64,000 bases of DNA from Ectocarpus siliculosus (lineage: Eukaryota; Sar; Phaeophyceae; Ectocarpales; Ectocarpaceae). Position 1 is the stretch's first letter, and each line of letters starts with the position of its first letter. The notes beneath the pieces are model-generated. The model worked only from the letters and a program-made list of their open reading frames with translations, ran no database searches and was not told where the DNA came from. Shown here in pieces: positions 21,772 to 33,100 of this stretch. The stretch spans positions 1-64,000 of the forward strand of contig FN648554.1 in the NCBI GenBank assembly GCA_000310025.1, given 5' to 3'. A program made the translations under genes and the position numbers.

Positions 21772-22966
21772 CCTGTACGTTCAGGACGGTTTCCGCAAAC
21801 ACTCCGAACAAGCCTATGCCGCAAGTGCTCCTGGTAGCGCGAAAGCGCCCAACACCCCCGTTGACATCAACGACTTCCACTGCGCGCACGGCCACTCCCA
21901 CGAGGTGCTCCTGAGGACCACGGCGAAGCAGCAGGGAACGACGCTGGTGGGCGAGCTCCGGGAGTGCCTGGGGTGCTCGACGGCGAAGGGGCTTTCCAAG
22001 CCCATCCCCAACAAGACGTCGACCCGAGCATCGCTGCCTCCCATCGCAGAGGAGGAAGAGGAATTCGCGACTGAAGAGGACGAGGTTGGGGAGGGCTCGT
22101 CGAGCCAAGGTGGAGGGAGGGCGGAGGGAGCACCTGTGGATGGAGGACCAGGCTTCAACTTTGGCACGACGGCAGCCCCGGGGCCCGCGGGGCCTGCCGC
22201 GCGCGCAGCGCCTCCGGCGCCGCCGGCCGCGCCCCAGGAGTCGGGCGCAGGCGACGCTGGCGATGGCGACCCCTCGAGCAGGGAAGGCGCGATCGTCGCC
22301 CCATCTACCACGTCGACCGGCATGGCCAATGTGGGCGGTGGCGAGGACGACCGCCGCAGCAGCAGCAGCCGCGGTAGCGGAGGCAGCGGTAGCGGCAGCG
22401 GCAGCGGCAGCGACAGAGGCAGCAACAGCGGCCGCGACAGCGGCTTCAACAGCGGCAGCGGCAGCGGCGGTGATAGCGACAGCGACAGCGAGACGGATCT
22501 CCTGGCGCTCCGCGGGCCAGAGGCCCGGCGGCTCGCCCGCTTCGACAAGCCGGTGGAACTCACCAGCCGCCGCACCAGAGAGAACCCCCGCAGAAACCCG
22601 AGGTACGAGTCGCCCCCGTCGCCGACAAGTGCCGAAGCCCTGCTCGCCTCGGTGGCGAGCCTGCCCGTCAGCAGCACGGAGGTCCTCCACGTGGCGGAGG
22701 GGCTAGAGGCGAGGGTGGTGCGAGAGTTGCTGTTCGAGCGCGCCGAGGAGGCCCACGCTGCGCGCCAAGAAGCGGAGGACTTCCTGCTGGGCGCGGTGGA
22801 CCTCATGCTCAACTCGCCAGACGCCTTCGAGACGGCTCTGGCGTCCCACGAGCTAGGTGAATCCCCCATAGGTCTGACAGAAACAGGGGCTTTTTGCATT
22901 TTTATGTTTCCTATTTTCTATCATCTCTTCGGCAACAGTCACGCCAATCCGTCCTCGGTTTCATAA
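21749..22966 (+). CDS. Copia pre-integrase part and Ser/Gly-rich hinge
   Basis: Continues the Copia remnant in another frame. Near the start a His/Cys zinc-binding arrangement (HCAHGHSHEVLL then ECLGCSTAKG) matches the GAG-pre-integrase region. Next come acidic and Pro/Ala segments and a long (Ser-Gly)n tract from AGCGGC repeats (about 22360-22490). LARFDKPVELTSRRTR and a Glu/Ala-rich helix resemble the hinge ahead of the Copia RT. No integrase DDE or RT motif follows. Confidence 0.6.
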   Translation: MYFPRCGNLYVQDGFRKHSEQAYAASAPGSAKAPNTPVDINDFHCAHGHSHEVLLRTTAKQQGTTLVGELRECLGCSTAKGLSKPIPNKTSTRASLPPIAEEEEEFATEEDEVGEGSSSQGGGRAEGAPVDGGPGFNFGTTAAPGPAGPAARAAPPAPPAAPQESGAGDAGDGDPSSREGAIVAPSTTSTGMANVGGGEDDRRSSSSRGSGGSGSGSGSGSDRGSNSGRDSGFNSGSGSGGDSDSDSETDLLALRGPEARRLARFDKPVELTSRRTRENPRRNPRYESPPSPTSAEALLASVASLPVSSTEVLHVAEGLEARVVRELLFERAEEAHAARQEAEDFLLGAVDLMLNSPDAFETALASHELGESPIGLTETGAFCIFMFPIFYHLFGNSHANPSSVS

Positions 22967-25449
22967 GAAGCTGTGTGAGAATCGCGCACTCGCTACGGGA
23001 CTGAACAAAGAGCACAGCGGGGTGCACATTTTGGCAGTGCGGGACAGAGCAGTGTAGGACCACAACAACAACTGTAGTGGGAGGATACAGCACATTGCGG
23101 GACACAGCGCATTGCGGGACAAGCAGCGTTTGTGTGCATCGATCGGGAGAGTGTCGTGACCCTCGTTCCAGATAGGCCGCAGGCCTAATGTGCGGTAACC
23201 TGGGGCCGCCGGAGGCAATTTGTTGTACGACATTCGACGCTTGGCTTACACAATATCCATTATTACTTTTTCACCTGGTTCGAAACAGAGTATGCGTCAT
23301 TTCCCAGCGAAAACAAGAGACGAAAAGAACGAAGAAAATATTTTTCAGGCCTGCCGGCGAGAGAAAGTGACGCAACATTTTTTGCGCCTTTGGCGAAAAA
23401 TATTCGCTCTCAAAACCTCTGTTGCGGCAAACTTCTGTTACGATCGAGCCGCAACAGAGGCCTCGTCTCATGTTGCGGATATCTCGTATGCGACTAAAAT
23501 GTTGCGGTTCCGCAACGCTACACCGCTTATCTGGAACACTACACAGTTTCGGACTGGGGCTCCAAATTTGCTGAGATAAGGAAACAGATTTTGAGATAAT
23601 AATGTTTCCTGGAAACTTCCTGCAGGCGAATACTTTCCGATTTAAGGCGGCTTCATGTGATTGGCTGTGGGACGACAGTCACCCAACGAACTTCCCCTGT
23701 TCGCAGGTACTGCTGTTTTTTGTGGTGCGCTGCGTGACAGCTACACCCTGATCACAACGCTCCCACTGCTGCTGCGTGTGTGTGCATGCATTCGTGCATG
23801 CATGCGTGTGCGTGTCTGTGTTGCCCCCTCAACCCCAGCACACGAACTCGCACCAGTACAGCGACAGGAAGTACACATACTAGCCGGCAGCCCTGTACGA
23901 AGTGCTGTGTATCGCATTTCAAGCGTTGGGGAGAGGGTGTTTTTTTGGGGCGGGGGCACATCGAAGTCAAACACGCTCTCTCTAGTAGAAGCAGAGAATA
24001 CTCTTGCGGCGCGTCACCAGAAGGCACCTGCGTGCTCTTCCTCTTCTCTGCACTTTGCTGGCGGTGCTGCCACGTCCTCTACGTCGTCGGTTGCCGCGGT
24101 TCGTTTTGGCGCTCTTCTTCCCCCTTGCCTCAACCTGTGTGTGACGGGCGCGTGTTGCTGACCTAAAGCCGCGCAACAACCAACCCCAACTTGGTTTTCT
24201 GACCGTGCAGCCTCCCCCTTTTTGTGTTGGTGGCGCGCCAACTCCAGGGTCTTTGCGCTGGGGGCTGGGTTTATTTGGGCGGCCGCTGCACATGTTCTTG
24301 CAGACTGTGTGTGTGCGTGTGGGTGGTGCCTGATGATGTGTTGTTTCGAAGAAAGTTTGCTTAAATCGAAAAGTTGGCATATTTTTTCACAAAACGAGCC
24401 TCCCTCTGATTATTTTCCTTTTCTTGGGTTCTGGCGAGACTGTCAGGAACGATCCTCAGAACGATGGCTTAATTCGAAATATATTTCCTTATGTCAGCTT
24501 TTTTTTGGGTCTAACTAACTGTCAACTACTGTTACATTAGTTTTGCCCGAACCACGCTGATCCGCTGCTGGTGTTACCAGGATGATGAGTATAGCACTAC
24601 AGCAGCAGTAGAATCGCCCACTCGTTACAAGACTACATCAGCATGAACGGCTGTCTTTTACCCACAGCACAGCTTCATACACTCCTCTTTTCCCCACACA
24701 CTGACTGCTACTGGTGGTGGTGCGTGCAAGCTTTTTGTTTTTGCCGAAAAATCACGCGACGGGTTCATTTTGAGGGTGTATTTTTTTCTTTGGAATAGCC
24801 TTGATCACTATTTCTGTGGCCTACGCAGGCAGACTTCCCCCGTAACACACGTTCCGCTCGGCACAAAGCCTCTGCGGTATCCTAACATACCCCTGCTATG
24901 TACTAAAACACGAAATCTCCCTTCAAACACCAACAGACGGGACACAACTGCTGAACAGTAGCAGTCTCGGACGATTGAGCCTGCCAATGGTACGCACGAC
25001 CAGTCAGAAAACACTCTCACTAACTTTCTTCTCCATAGCAAAGGTGGCTCCTAGCCACAGAAAGTATTAAGAGGCCTCTTCTAAGTGAGCCCACACTCGT
25101 AACGTCTCCTATCCCGCACCTTCGAAAGGAAAGGGGTGGGTGGGCGGGAGAAAAGCTACGAGCGTCTGTAGCTGCTGCCGTCCTATGCCGCGTGACCCTC
25201 CGACGCGGGCTGCATATTAGACGCTGTGCATTCCGCAGCATGTGACACTTGGGTCCAGTGGGCACGCGTCCATCAAAATCTTGCTGCATGAGCAGCGAGG
25301 CAGCAGAACGAGAACTCCGTGGCACCTTTCTCTTTCGGGACTCCAGAAAACCGAACCAACACGCCTCCAGGGTGGCACATCAAGAACCAAAATACATACG
25401 TAGATCTGGGAGATGTTCCGAATTCTTCCGTGCACACAAACTCCAGTAG
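22967..25449. other. Intergenic stretch, mostly unrecognised
   Basis: No gene is supported. 23040-23140 has short reiterations of GGGACA/GCACATTGCGGGAC. 23416-23460 holds a perfect hairpin, listed separately. 23770-23830 is a (TGCATGCG)-type tract. 25112-25150 contains CCTTCGAAAGGAAAGGGGTG followed by GGTGGGCGGG. This motif is also present at about 14620 and 34360 and belongs to LTR-like debris. Short frames on both strands have no family features. Confidence 0.5.
23416..23460. repeat. Perfect 13-bp inverted repeat with 19-base loop
   Basis: CCTCTGTTGCGGC at 23416-23428 and its exact reverse complement at 23448-23460. Related TTGCGG/CCGCAA words continue to about 23515 (ATGTTGCGGTTCCGCAACGC). 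No downstream T-run or gene makes it a terminator. It could be the end of a small foldback element. Confidence 0.6.
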
Positions 25450-26089
25450 TACAGTCGTGGCTCCGTTACAAGAGGGTGGTGTGACAGCAGCCCTCCACCC
25501 TCTTGTATCGGTATGAGAGGGTTACCCTCTTGTATGAGGGTGTTCCATGGTAGGGTACCCTCTTATTAAGGGACAATCGGGAAATCCCGAGCAACAAAGG
25601 CACCCTGACCACGACACAGTGTAAGCATGTATGTGTGGTGGACTGTAAAAGCACAGTTGGTGGGCTGATTGGCCGAATTCACACGCCCAAAGCAAGCCGG
25701 GTGATTGTGATCGTATCGCAACGCTGTCCGTTTTGAAGTTACTTCATTCTTGGAGTGGGAACATCTGCAGAGAATAATTGCTTCGCAGCCAAGTTGACCC
25801 TAAAGTACATTATCATGCATGCAAACGCGTAGTCTACAGGGTCAACCTGATACAATTTCTCGACACCTCTCCGATCATGAGAAACTAGTTTCATATACAC
25901 AGGCTACAAAGTCGCAAGTGCTGTTTTGCACCAATAAACGGTCTACCTCCCCCTGGCGCCTGGCGCACACCAACATACATATATATGTTGCCCACATTTA
26001 TTTAGAAGAGAACTTCTCATGGTCTGTCTGTGCTACAACTATAACTAATAAATTAGTTGTTTGCCAGACAACTATCGGCTAGTTGTTCG

Positions 26090-26575
26090 TACACACCTAG
26101 GTGCGCGCGCTCCTGGAAGAGTAGTCATCTACAGCCAACTAGGTGCGCACGCTCCTGAAAGAGTAGTCATCTACAGCCAACTAGGTGCGCACCCTCCTGG
26201 AAGAGTAGGTGTCTGCAGCCAACTAGGTGCGCACGCTCCTGCAAGGGTAGGTGTCTGCAGGCAAGTAGGTGCGCACCCTCCTGAAAGAGTAGGTGTCTGC
26301 AGCCAACTAGGTGCGCACCCTCCTGAAAGAGTAGGTGTCTGCAGGCACGTAGGTGCGCACCCTCCTGGAAGAGTAGGTGTCTGCAGCCAACTAGGTGCGC
26401 ACGCTCCTGAAAGAGTAGGTGTCTGCAGCCAACTAGGTGCGCACCCTCCTAGAAGAGTAGGTGTCTACAGCCAACTAGGTGCGCACCCTCCTGGAAGAGT
26501 AGGTGTCCGCAGCCAACTAGGTGCGCACCCTCCTGGAAGAGTAGGTGTCTGCAGCCAGCTAGGTGCCCGGGCAGT
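26090..26575. repeat. 42-bp minisatellite array 1
   Basis: About eleven copies of a 42-bp unit, CTAGGTGCGCACNCTCCTGN followed by AAGAGTAGGTGTCTGCAGCCAA, with small variation. 42 is a multiple of three, so an open frame of 194 codons runs through it (26061-26645) and repeats a 14-residue QLGAHPPGRVGVCS-like peptide. No ORF of the second array shows this peptide on the plus strand, so coding is doubtful. The block before it, with AATTAGTTGTTTGCCAGACAAC, is shared with array 2. Confidence 0.95.
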
Positions 26576-26579
26576 TGTC

Positions 26580-27010
26580 AATGTAGAACATGTTCACGTT
26601 GTGTGTTGCCCGGGCAATTGTCAACCACAGAATCGCACACACTAACACCCAAACATAGACAGACACGGGCAGATGTCAAAATAGAACATCAGTATTAGTT
26701 GCGCCACAGGTGGACTACCGCACTACAATACCGCATGCGTCGCGCACACACACACAGACAGGCTCACTACCCAGGTGTAAATAAAGAACAATTTGTTGCT
26801 GTCGGTACAGCAGGGCACTACCGCACCCCACGTACTCGGAGTCACAGATTCACACGAACGGGCAGGTGTCAATATAGAACAGTTAGCTGCCGGCGCAGCA
26901 GGGGACTACTGCAGACCACGCAGTCGCACCCACAGATACACACGGACGGGCAGGTGTCAACGGTCAATACAGAACAGCTGCCGGCGCAGTAGACTCCCAC
27001 CGCACACCAC
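26580..27010. repeat. Tandem repeat of about 100-110 bp between the minisatellites
   Basis: Three to four copies of a unit with GGGCAGGTGTCAATATAGAAC, GCTGCCGGCGCAGCAGG-like and GACTACCGCACNCCACGC blocks. It is degenerate. Short frames pass through it but are not conserved from copy to copy. Confidence 0.75.
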
Positions 27011-27052
27011 GCACTCTCTCACACACCACCCAACGAGCGAACAAGCGCACCA

Positions 27053-27203
27053 CATGGCGGCGGCTGTTCCACCAGCCGACCCTACACCAGCACCACCAGC
27101 AGATGGTGGCCAGCAAACAGACGGAGGGATTGGTTCGTCGGAAGAAGAGGCAGTGACGGTCGATGATGCATGTTCCATTAGTTTTTTTCACGACCCAGTA
27201 TAA
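27053..27203 (+). CDS. Short acidic ORF, possible leftover first exon
   Basis: About 49 codons from the ATG at 27053 (MAAAVPPADPTPAPPADGG), rich in Pro/Ala at the start and acidic at the end (SSEEEAVTVDDAC). The frame is open further upstream through repeats. It sits in the middle of the TIR element and resembles the low-complexity N-terminus of a transposase whose remaining exons are lost, but there is no domain to prove this. Confidence 0.25.
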
Positions 27204-27534
27204 TAAGCGGATGTTGTTTGGCAGGTCTCCCTCGCATAGGAGAGAGCTCCTGGTCATCTGGCTAGGTTGGCGTGTCATGCTCGCGGATCATCACACAGCA
27301 TGCTTGCGTGTATTGTGGTTCGTTTCACCAGGAATAGATCGATAAAGGTTCACAAGGTGTAAGGTTTGGCTGATCTTCCTCGTCTGCACCCCTTTCTGCG
27401 CAGAAACGACCTCTCACTGCTACTACCACTGTTAATGCGTTCTCCGTGTAACTCCAGGACAGACTATCAGCTCTAACTACAATAATAAGCCAGCTAAATT
27501 AGTTGTTAGACAGACAACCACCGGCTAGTTGTTC

Positions 27535-27955
27535 GTGAACACCTAGGTGCGCACGATTCTGGAATACTAGTAATCTACAGCCAACTAGGCGCGCACAAAT
27601 CTGACCCAGTAGGTGTCTGCAGCCAACTAGGTGCGCACGCCCCTGAAAGAGTAGTCATCTACAGCCAACTAGGTGCGCACTCTCCTGAAAGAGTAGGTGT
27701 CTGCAGCCAACTAGGTGCGCACGCTCCTGAAAGAGTAGTCATCTACAGCCAACTAGGTGCGCACACTCCTGAAAGAGTAGGTGTCTGCAGCCAACTAGGT
27801 GCGCACCCTCCTGGAAGAGTAGGTGTCTGCAGCCAACTAGGTGCGCACACTCCTGGAAGAGTATGTGTCTACAGGCAACTAGGTGCGCACAAATCTGAAC
27901 TAGTAGGTGTCTGCAGCCAACTAGGTGCGCACCCTCCTGGAAGAGTAGTTGTCTG
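27535..27955. repeat. 42-bp minisatellite array 2
   Basis: About ten copies of the same 42-bp unit as array 1, in the same orientation, with two variant units containing ACAAATCTGA. It is introduced by a copy of the AATTAGTTGTTAGACAGACA block and closed by TTGTCTGGCAAACAACTA. The two arrays with their leaders therefore look like a duplicated cassette. Confidence 0.93.
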
Positions 27956-28606
27956 GCAAACAACTACCACCTAAAGTAGTTGTACAGGGTGTGCAATTTT
28001 TGAACCGTATGCTGAATGGAACGAGATTCTAGGCTAGCACAAACAGCCCCCTGCTTCTACTTGGCGCCGCGAGGTGTGTGTGTTGTAGTATACCTTTATT
28101 ACTAGCATCCACCGATCTAACCAGCTAGCCAATGATAACACGTTAGTCTCAGTGCGGCCATGGTCTGGGACCCCATGAGGGGGCGCCATGGGGTAGGCTA
28201 AGCTACTCTCTCTCCAGATTGAAGATAGAGACGGTATCAGTAGAAGAAAACTGCACGTGTTTACCCAGGGCTGCTACTTTGCACATGTGTTCGTTTCAGA
28301 GTGCTTTCATCATCTCTGCACCATCCCCCTTGTATTGGCCACCAGTTTCACCGAAATACCACTATTCTTTGACAGCTCCTCTCATGTCTATTCTTCCTGC
28401 GGCTTTGTTTTGAGGAAGGTGCGTTTGTGTGTGAGTTCAAGGCCGGGGGAGCCACACCGACGACAGTCCCCGACTTACAAGCCCCCCGGTCCCTGTAAGA
28501 GGGTACCCCTAGTATTGCGAGTCGAGTCCGTGACGACCAATTTCGACCCTCTTATATCGGAGCCCCCTTTTGTAAAGTACCCTCTTATAACTGAGCCATG
28601 ACTGTA

Positions 28607-30110
28607 TATTATTCGTTCTTCGACAACAAACTTTCATTTTTGAAAACTCATGAGTTTGTGCCAGTGTCGGGTTTAAAAGAAATGACAAACGTTTCGGGTA
28701 GCTGATGAGCTGGAGGAAACTCAGATTGCAATTGTATGAATGTTTCGAGACAGCACTGGGAAGCTGTGTGCGGTGTTAAATTGCCGTTTTCCCCGAAAAC
28801 CTTCCTCGAAAACGCCAGATTTGATCGATTGGCGCAGACTTGGTTATTGTATCGAAATTTCGGACAAGATTTCTTCATTGACTTTTTTCGTGATTGTGCT
28901 GGTTGAAACTCCAATTTGCAGTTTGGGAATAACTAACATGGTCATATTTTCACTCTAAGTCATGTATATCAGACTCCCCCCCCCCGCCCCTTCGACGCGC
29001 CCAAAACGAAAGAAGCGGAGTGTGAGGCCAGTAAATTGTCTCTCGTGTTCCCTTCGTGCTACCGGTAAAAACTCGCCCTTAATTCGTAGTTGTGGAATGA
29101 CATCGCAACACATCATATCATCACCAAATGATACTTGTAAAACCGAGGCAGTGTGGAATCGTGTCCGCTACGTAAAGCTCGAGAGTTTGGAAGTGCGCCC
29201 TTGACTTTAATATCCAAGACTTCGCCCAAGAGTCAGCCTGAAAACACGACACCTCATTTGCCATCGTTTTGAGGGCCACCGAGTTACGCAACACAACACT
29301 ACGCAATGCCCCTCCTGTCGCATTGACTGGTAGGCTGTTTTGCTTATCAGCGAGTACCTGCGGTATGTTCTCCAAGTGGATTTAGGACGACACGCTGCCA
29401 CGCTGCCAGCGTACCACCAACACACATGACCAACAACGACACCTACAAGGCAGCGCACGCACAAGAACCGTAAGCATACGAGAGAACACAAGGTTCGGTG
29501 ATATCGCACGTACCGGTGTTAGCGCACCCCGGCATGATAAAAACCCAAGAACTAAGTGATAAAATTCGAATATCGCACGGAGTTCCGTGATATCGCACGG
29601 GGGTGCGGTGTCACCGACACCAAGCCCCGAGTTGCTCGGGGGCACTCGCTGCGCAGGAGTTACTTCGCGGTCGTCAACGATGTTGTACTGTACTTATGGA
29701 GAGTATGTGACAAAGAACTCCACGATTATTGTTTCCTCAGTATCCCACGTCCCAGTGATATCGCACCCCCCGTGCGATGAAAACCCAAGAACCAAGTACC
29801 ACAATGCGATTGTCGCACGGGAAACCCTAACCCAAATCATCGCACCCATCGCACCCCCGTGCGTTCTCGCACATTCTTGCGGTACGTCATAACGCTAGCC
29901 CGATGAGGGGAAAGAAACAGGCTTGAAACCATGCACGGAAATCAGAGGATGGCGACTCCATGTAGACTACAACGTCCAACACATTCGTCCTCATGAACGT
30001 CATAGCTTTGTGTACTCATCGTTCAGACACGAACAAATTGACCCCCAAGTTGGCACCTTCTATCCATTGGTTGCAACCCAAGCGGATATCCACTTGTCGA
30101 AGCAGGATCA
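28607..30110. other. Intergenic stretch with GATATCGCAC motifs, 3' side of the host gene
   Basis: 28607-29490 shows nothing recognisable. From 29495 to 29880 the word GATATCGCAC and its partner GGGGGTGCG or CCCCCGTGCG recur at least five times, with ATGAAAACCCAAGAAC twice (about 29535 and 29777). These look like two copies of a small element with palindromic GTGCGA/TCGCAC ends. 29890-30110 would be the 3' UTR of the minus-strand gene. No polyadenylation signal stands out. Confidence 0.5.
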
Positions 30111-33100
30111 TCAACAACCACCCGCACCACAGTGGATCTTGGTATTTCCCGTGAACGTTTCGCAGGGTTGAGCATGATCACGGTTAAAAGTCGATTGACT
30201 GACGCCAGCAGGCACATGTTTACAGGACTGATCGGTAATGTAGTGCAAGAGCGAAACACCATGGTCGTTGTCGTCGTAAGCTTGGCTCTTGTTCCAAACC
30301 TCCGTCATCGTGTCCGGGTATATCTTGTGCAGCCCCATGTGCGTTTTGCACACGTTATCGGCACTTTCTTGTTTGAGAGCTCTCCCGGAGTGATCCAGTC
30401 GAGGATCGTGAACCCATGTAACATCGCCGGCCTCGTTGAGCGGGTTGCCCGGTGTGAACCACCACCCGGCAGTGACCCCGCCATGACCACCACACATAAG
30501 GTCAGTGGTCGACAGCACTCTGGTAACAAGGCTGGTGGATAGAAGCATGTACGCCTCGTCTATCCTTGTGTTGCCGCTCCGACCGCAAGTGATGTGGCCG
30601 GCGTAAATCTTGGGGGGCTCTTGTGTAGTCTTGAAGGTTGTTTCTAGCTCGTGTAGGAGGCGCCCGAGACAAAGGAAGTAGTCGTCGTCCAGACGAAGGA
30701 AGAAATTGAACATCCACCGATGAGACATCCACTGCATGGCCCACACAAGCTTGAGCGCGAAATTCATACCCGAGTCGATATCCATTAGTACAACATCTTG
30801 GTGAAGTGCCATCTCCTCTTCTAGGGCGGCTGTAATAGATTCGGCGTCAGGGTTATTCTCGGCAGGGGCCTCCGTGAAAAAGCGGAGCTCCACACGCTCA
30901 TCTCCCCACGCTGACCAGGTCGATCTGATGGCGTTTCTCCGTTCGGGCCTGGCAGACAGTATCGCCACCACCAGCAGAACGCGAGGTAGTTCACCTGGTG
31001 AAGGTTGTCCCCTTCCAATCTGCAACGCCGGCAACTTTTCGTCAACACTGGTGTGCTGTTGCCTTGCAACGCCAGCTGCAGTAGATTGGTGTTGCATATC
31101 GTACTCAGGAAATGCGTAGCCAGCATCACGGAGATCCTCTAGCCAGGCCTGTCGAGGTGTCGTTGCAGCAACACGATTAGGTGTGCCCAGAACCATAGAG
31201 ATGTTTGATGGTCTGGGAGACATTGTTACCTACTCAACGTCTTTCCTTGCAACATGTAAAAGACGGTAGTTGCCACCTTCATCGCGTCACAAGCGCAAAT
31301 CTGCATGACAAGGAGGCAAGAAGGACCTCGCTAACAATGTACGTGTACCGCACGCGTTGTGAACCGTGCGGAGATCTAGCAGTGAAATTCAAGTGCCAAC
31401 CGTGCATCCTAACATCAAAGTACGCCGTGGACCTTGCCGAAAGTCCAACCAACGCCCACCTGCATGAGCGCGACGTCCTCGTCTTCGACAATGCCGTACT
31501 CGTACATTGCAACAGCGAGGGCTTCAATCTCCAGTGGCAGGGCTGACGCGTTTGAAACGAGATCCCGGTACTGCAGAAGAAACTCTACAAGTGCCCCGCT
31601 CCTTTGGTAGAGAGGAAATTCGGCCTTGAAATCTGCCAGATAGTTGCGCGGATTTCCTACCTGACACGACGACCAGGACCCAGAAACATGTGGCAGAGAG
31701 TTGAAGTCTAAGATGTGTATGCTTCCCCCGCTATGCTGATAACCCCAAGATCGCATGAAAAATCGTGTTACTACGCCGATCCTGTCCAAGAACGGCACAC
31801 CTGACGCCACCAGTAACAACCTCACGGGTTGTTCTGTCCCATGGTGGTATACTAATACGACTTCTGATGGTCTGCAAAACAAGACGCCCTTTTGTCAGCA
31901 GGCTCGGCTACACCATGTAATTCTGGTAGACGACAGCGAATCACACACGAGACTGCCAGCGAAACGGCATATACCCCAAGGGGACATGCAACAAACGGGG
32001 GGGGGGGTGATGTCCACCCACTATGATCTTCATTTACGCACCTCAAGCATCTTACGACTAGTCGTTCACGTTGATCCTGACCTGTTCCACCCAACCAGGC
32101 GAGAAGGCAGCCACAGCGCCAACCGCTGGGAGCAGAGCCTGAGTGAAATAGCTTCTCCAGGTATCGCTTACCCTTCCGTCGACCGTTGTTGGCAGCAGCA
32201 AACCCCAAAATGCAACTTGAAAATGAAGGGTTGCCTTCAGCCATTGTTTGAGAACCAGCAACAGGCGTACATAACATTGTCGGTATTATTCAATTGATTG
32301 CCCTGTGTCGAGTGTCAACATGGTACAAGGTACACGCCAATCCGTACTTATAGCCTGGTGTTGTATCAATTCTAGACATCCAATGATATGCATTTGCCGT
32401 AGAGGTTGTACAAACCCCGCACAATGGTTTCGATATACAGATAGGGTAGAATCTCTCGCAGACCGCACTGAGGTAGTCGATACCGGCGATGTCCCCCAAA
32501 AATATCCCTCATCACAGGGTCGACCCATGTCACTATGAGGCTCGAAAATGTTTACACGCCATTACAGTAGGGCCCAATTTGTTCGTTCGTGCCGTCACGA
32601 CATTTTTGTCGCCTGTCACGACAATAAACATCACCCGTGGGAAACGATAAACCAACCTGTGCATTGTATGGAGTAAACGCCGAGGCCGGAACGGCTCGTA
32701 AATTCCTGGTCTCTGCCTTCGAAGAATCTTCAGCTACAAAGGAGAACGGTAGTCCGCCGGGTGGGTAAGTCATCCGATATATTGCGTCAACGTCCGGGTC
32801 ATGATTGGCTAGCGCTTGGACCACTCCGATAACCTGGCTGTCCATTGCACCCTCCGAGCTACAGGTTGACGAGTCCACCAGTTGAACCTTGTTCAGAGGG
32901 AATCCTCTCGGCCAGACTACCCCAGGCGCACCAAAGCAAGGGTACGGGTTGTGCACGATGGCGGATTCGTCGCTGTGAAAGCGAAATACGTCCGGCTTCC
33001 CAGATGAGGACACGTCAGAATGAGGTACACCTTGCTGCGGGTCGACGAGCGCGTTCCTGTCATCCACGTCGTAAATAACCTGATGTAGAGATGGTGTCAC

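Larger units (their letters stand above)
19882..22966 (+). mobile_element. Copia (Ty1) retrotransposon remnant, broken
   Basis: Gag, protease and the Cys/His region in front of integrase are present. The integrase core, reverse transcriptase and RNase H are absent, and no LTR pair was found around the remnant. What follows the pre-integrase region is a Ser/Gly-rich stretch and a segment like the hinge before the RT of Copia polyproteins. At least one large internal loss and a few further breaks are likely. The high GC content matches the other elements here. Age cannot be dated without LTRs. Confidence 0.85.
25452..28604. mobile_element. TA-flanked TIR element, non-autonomous, pogo/mariner-like ends
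   Basis: Inverted termini starting CAGTC(G/A)TGGCTC and continuing through GTTA(C/T)AAGAGGGT (26 bp with three mismatches), flanked by TA on both sides (25450-25451 and 28605-28606). Subterminal echoes of the TAAGAGGGT/TATGAGGGT word lie inside both ends (25500-25570 and 28490-28590). These features fit the Tc1/mariner/pogo superfamily. No transposase is present. The interior has two 42-bp minisatellite arrays, a longer tandem repeat between them, and a short ORF with a good start context. Confidence 0.75.

Noticed and set aside
21704-22899. Minus-strand ORFs of 328 and 361 codons, Ala/Leu/Pro-rich
   Set aside because: They are shadows of the GC-rich Copia frame and the Ser/Gly codon repeat on the plus strand.
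26090-27955. Regularly spaced 42-bp repeats as a CRISPR-like array
   Set aside because: The repeats are directly abutting with no unique spacers, and this is eukaryotic DNA. They are minisatellites.
30111-31223. GT31 as a separate single-exon gene starting at 31223
   Set aside because: Its first 25 codons fall in an intron by the splice model. A CAG acceptor at 31149 joins the rest to the DUF288 end and restores a known motif.
31755-33100. Plus-strand ORFs over the host gene (for example 31755-32297)
   Set aside because: They lie antisense to exons and introns with clear DUF288 motifs and have no family features.
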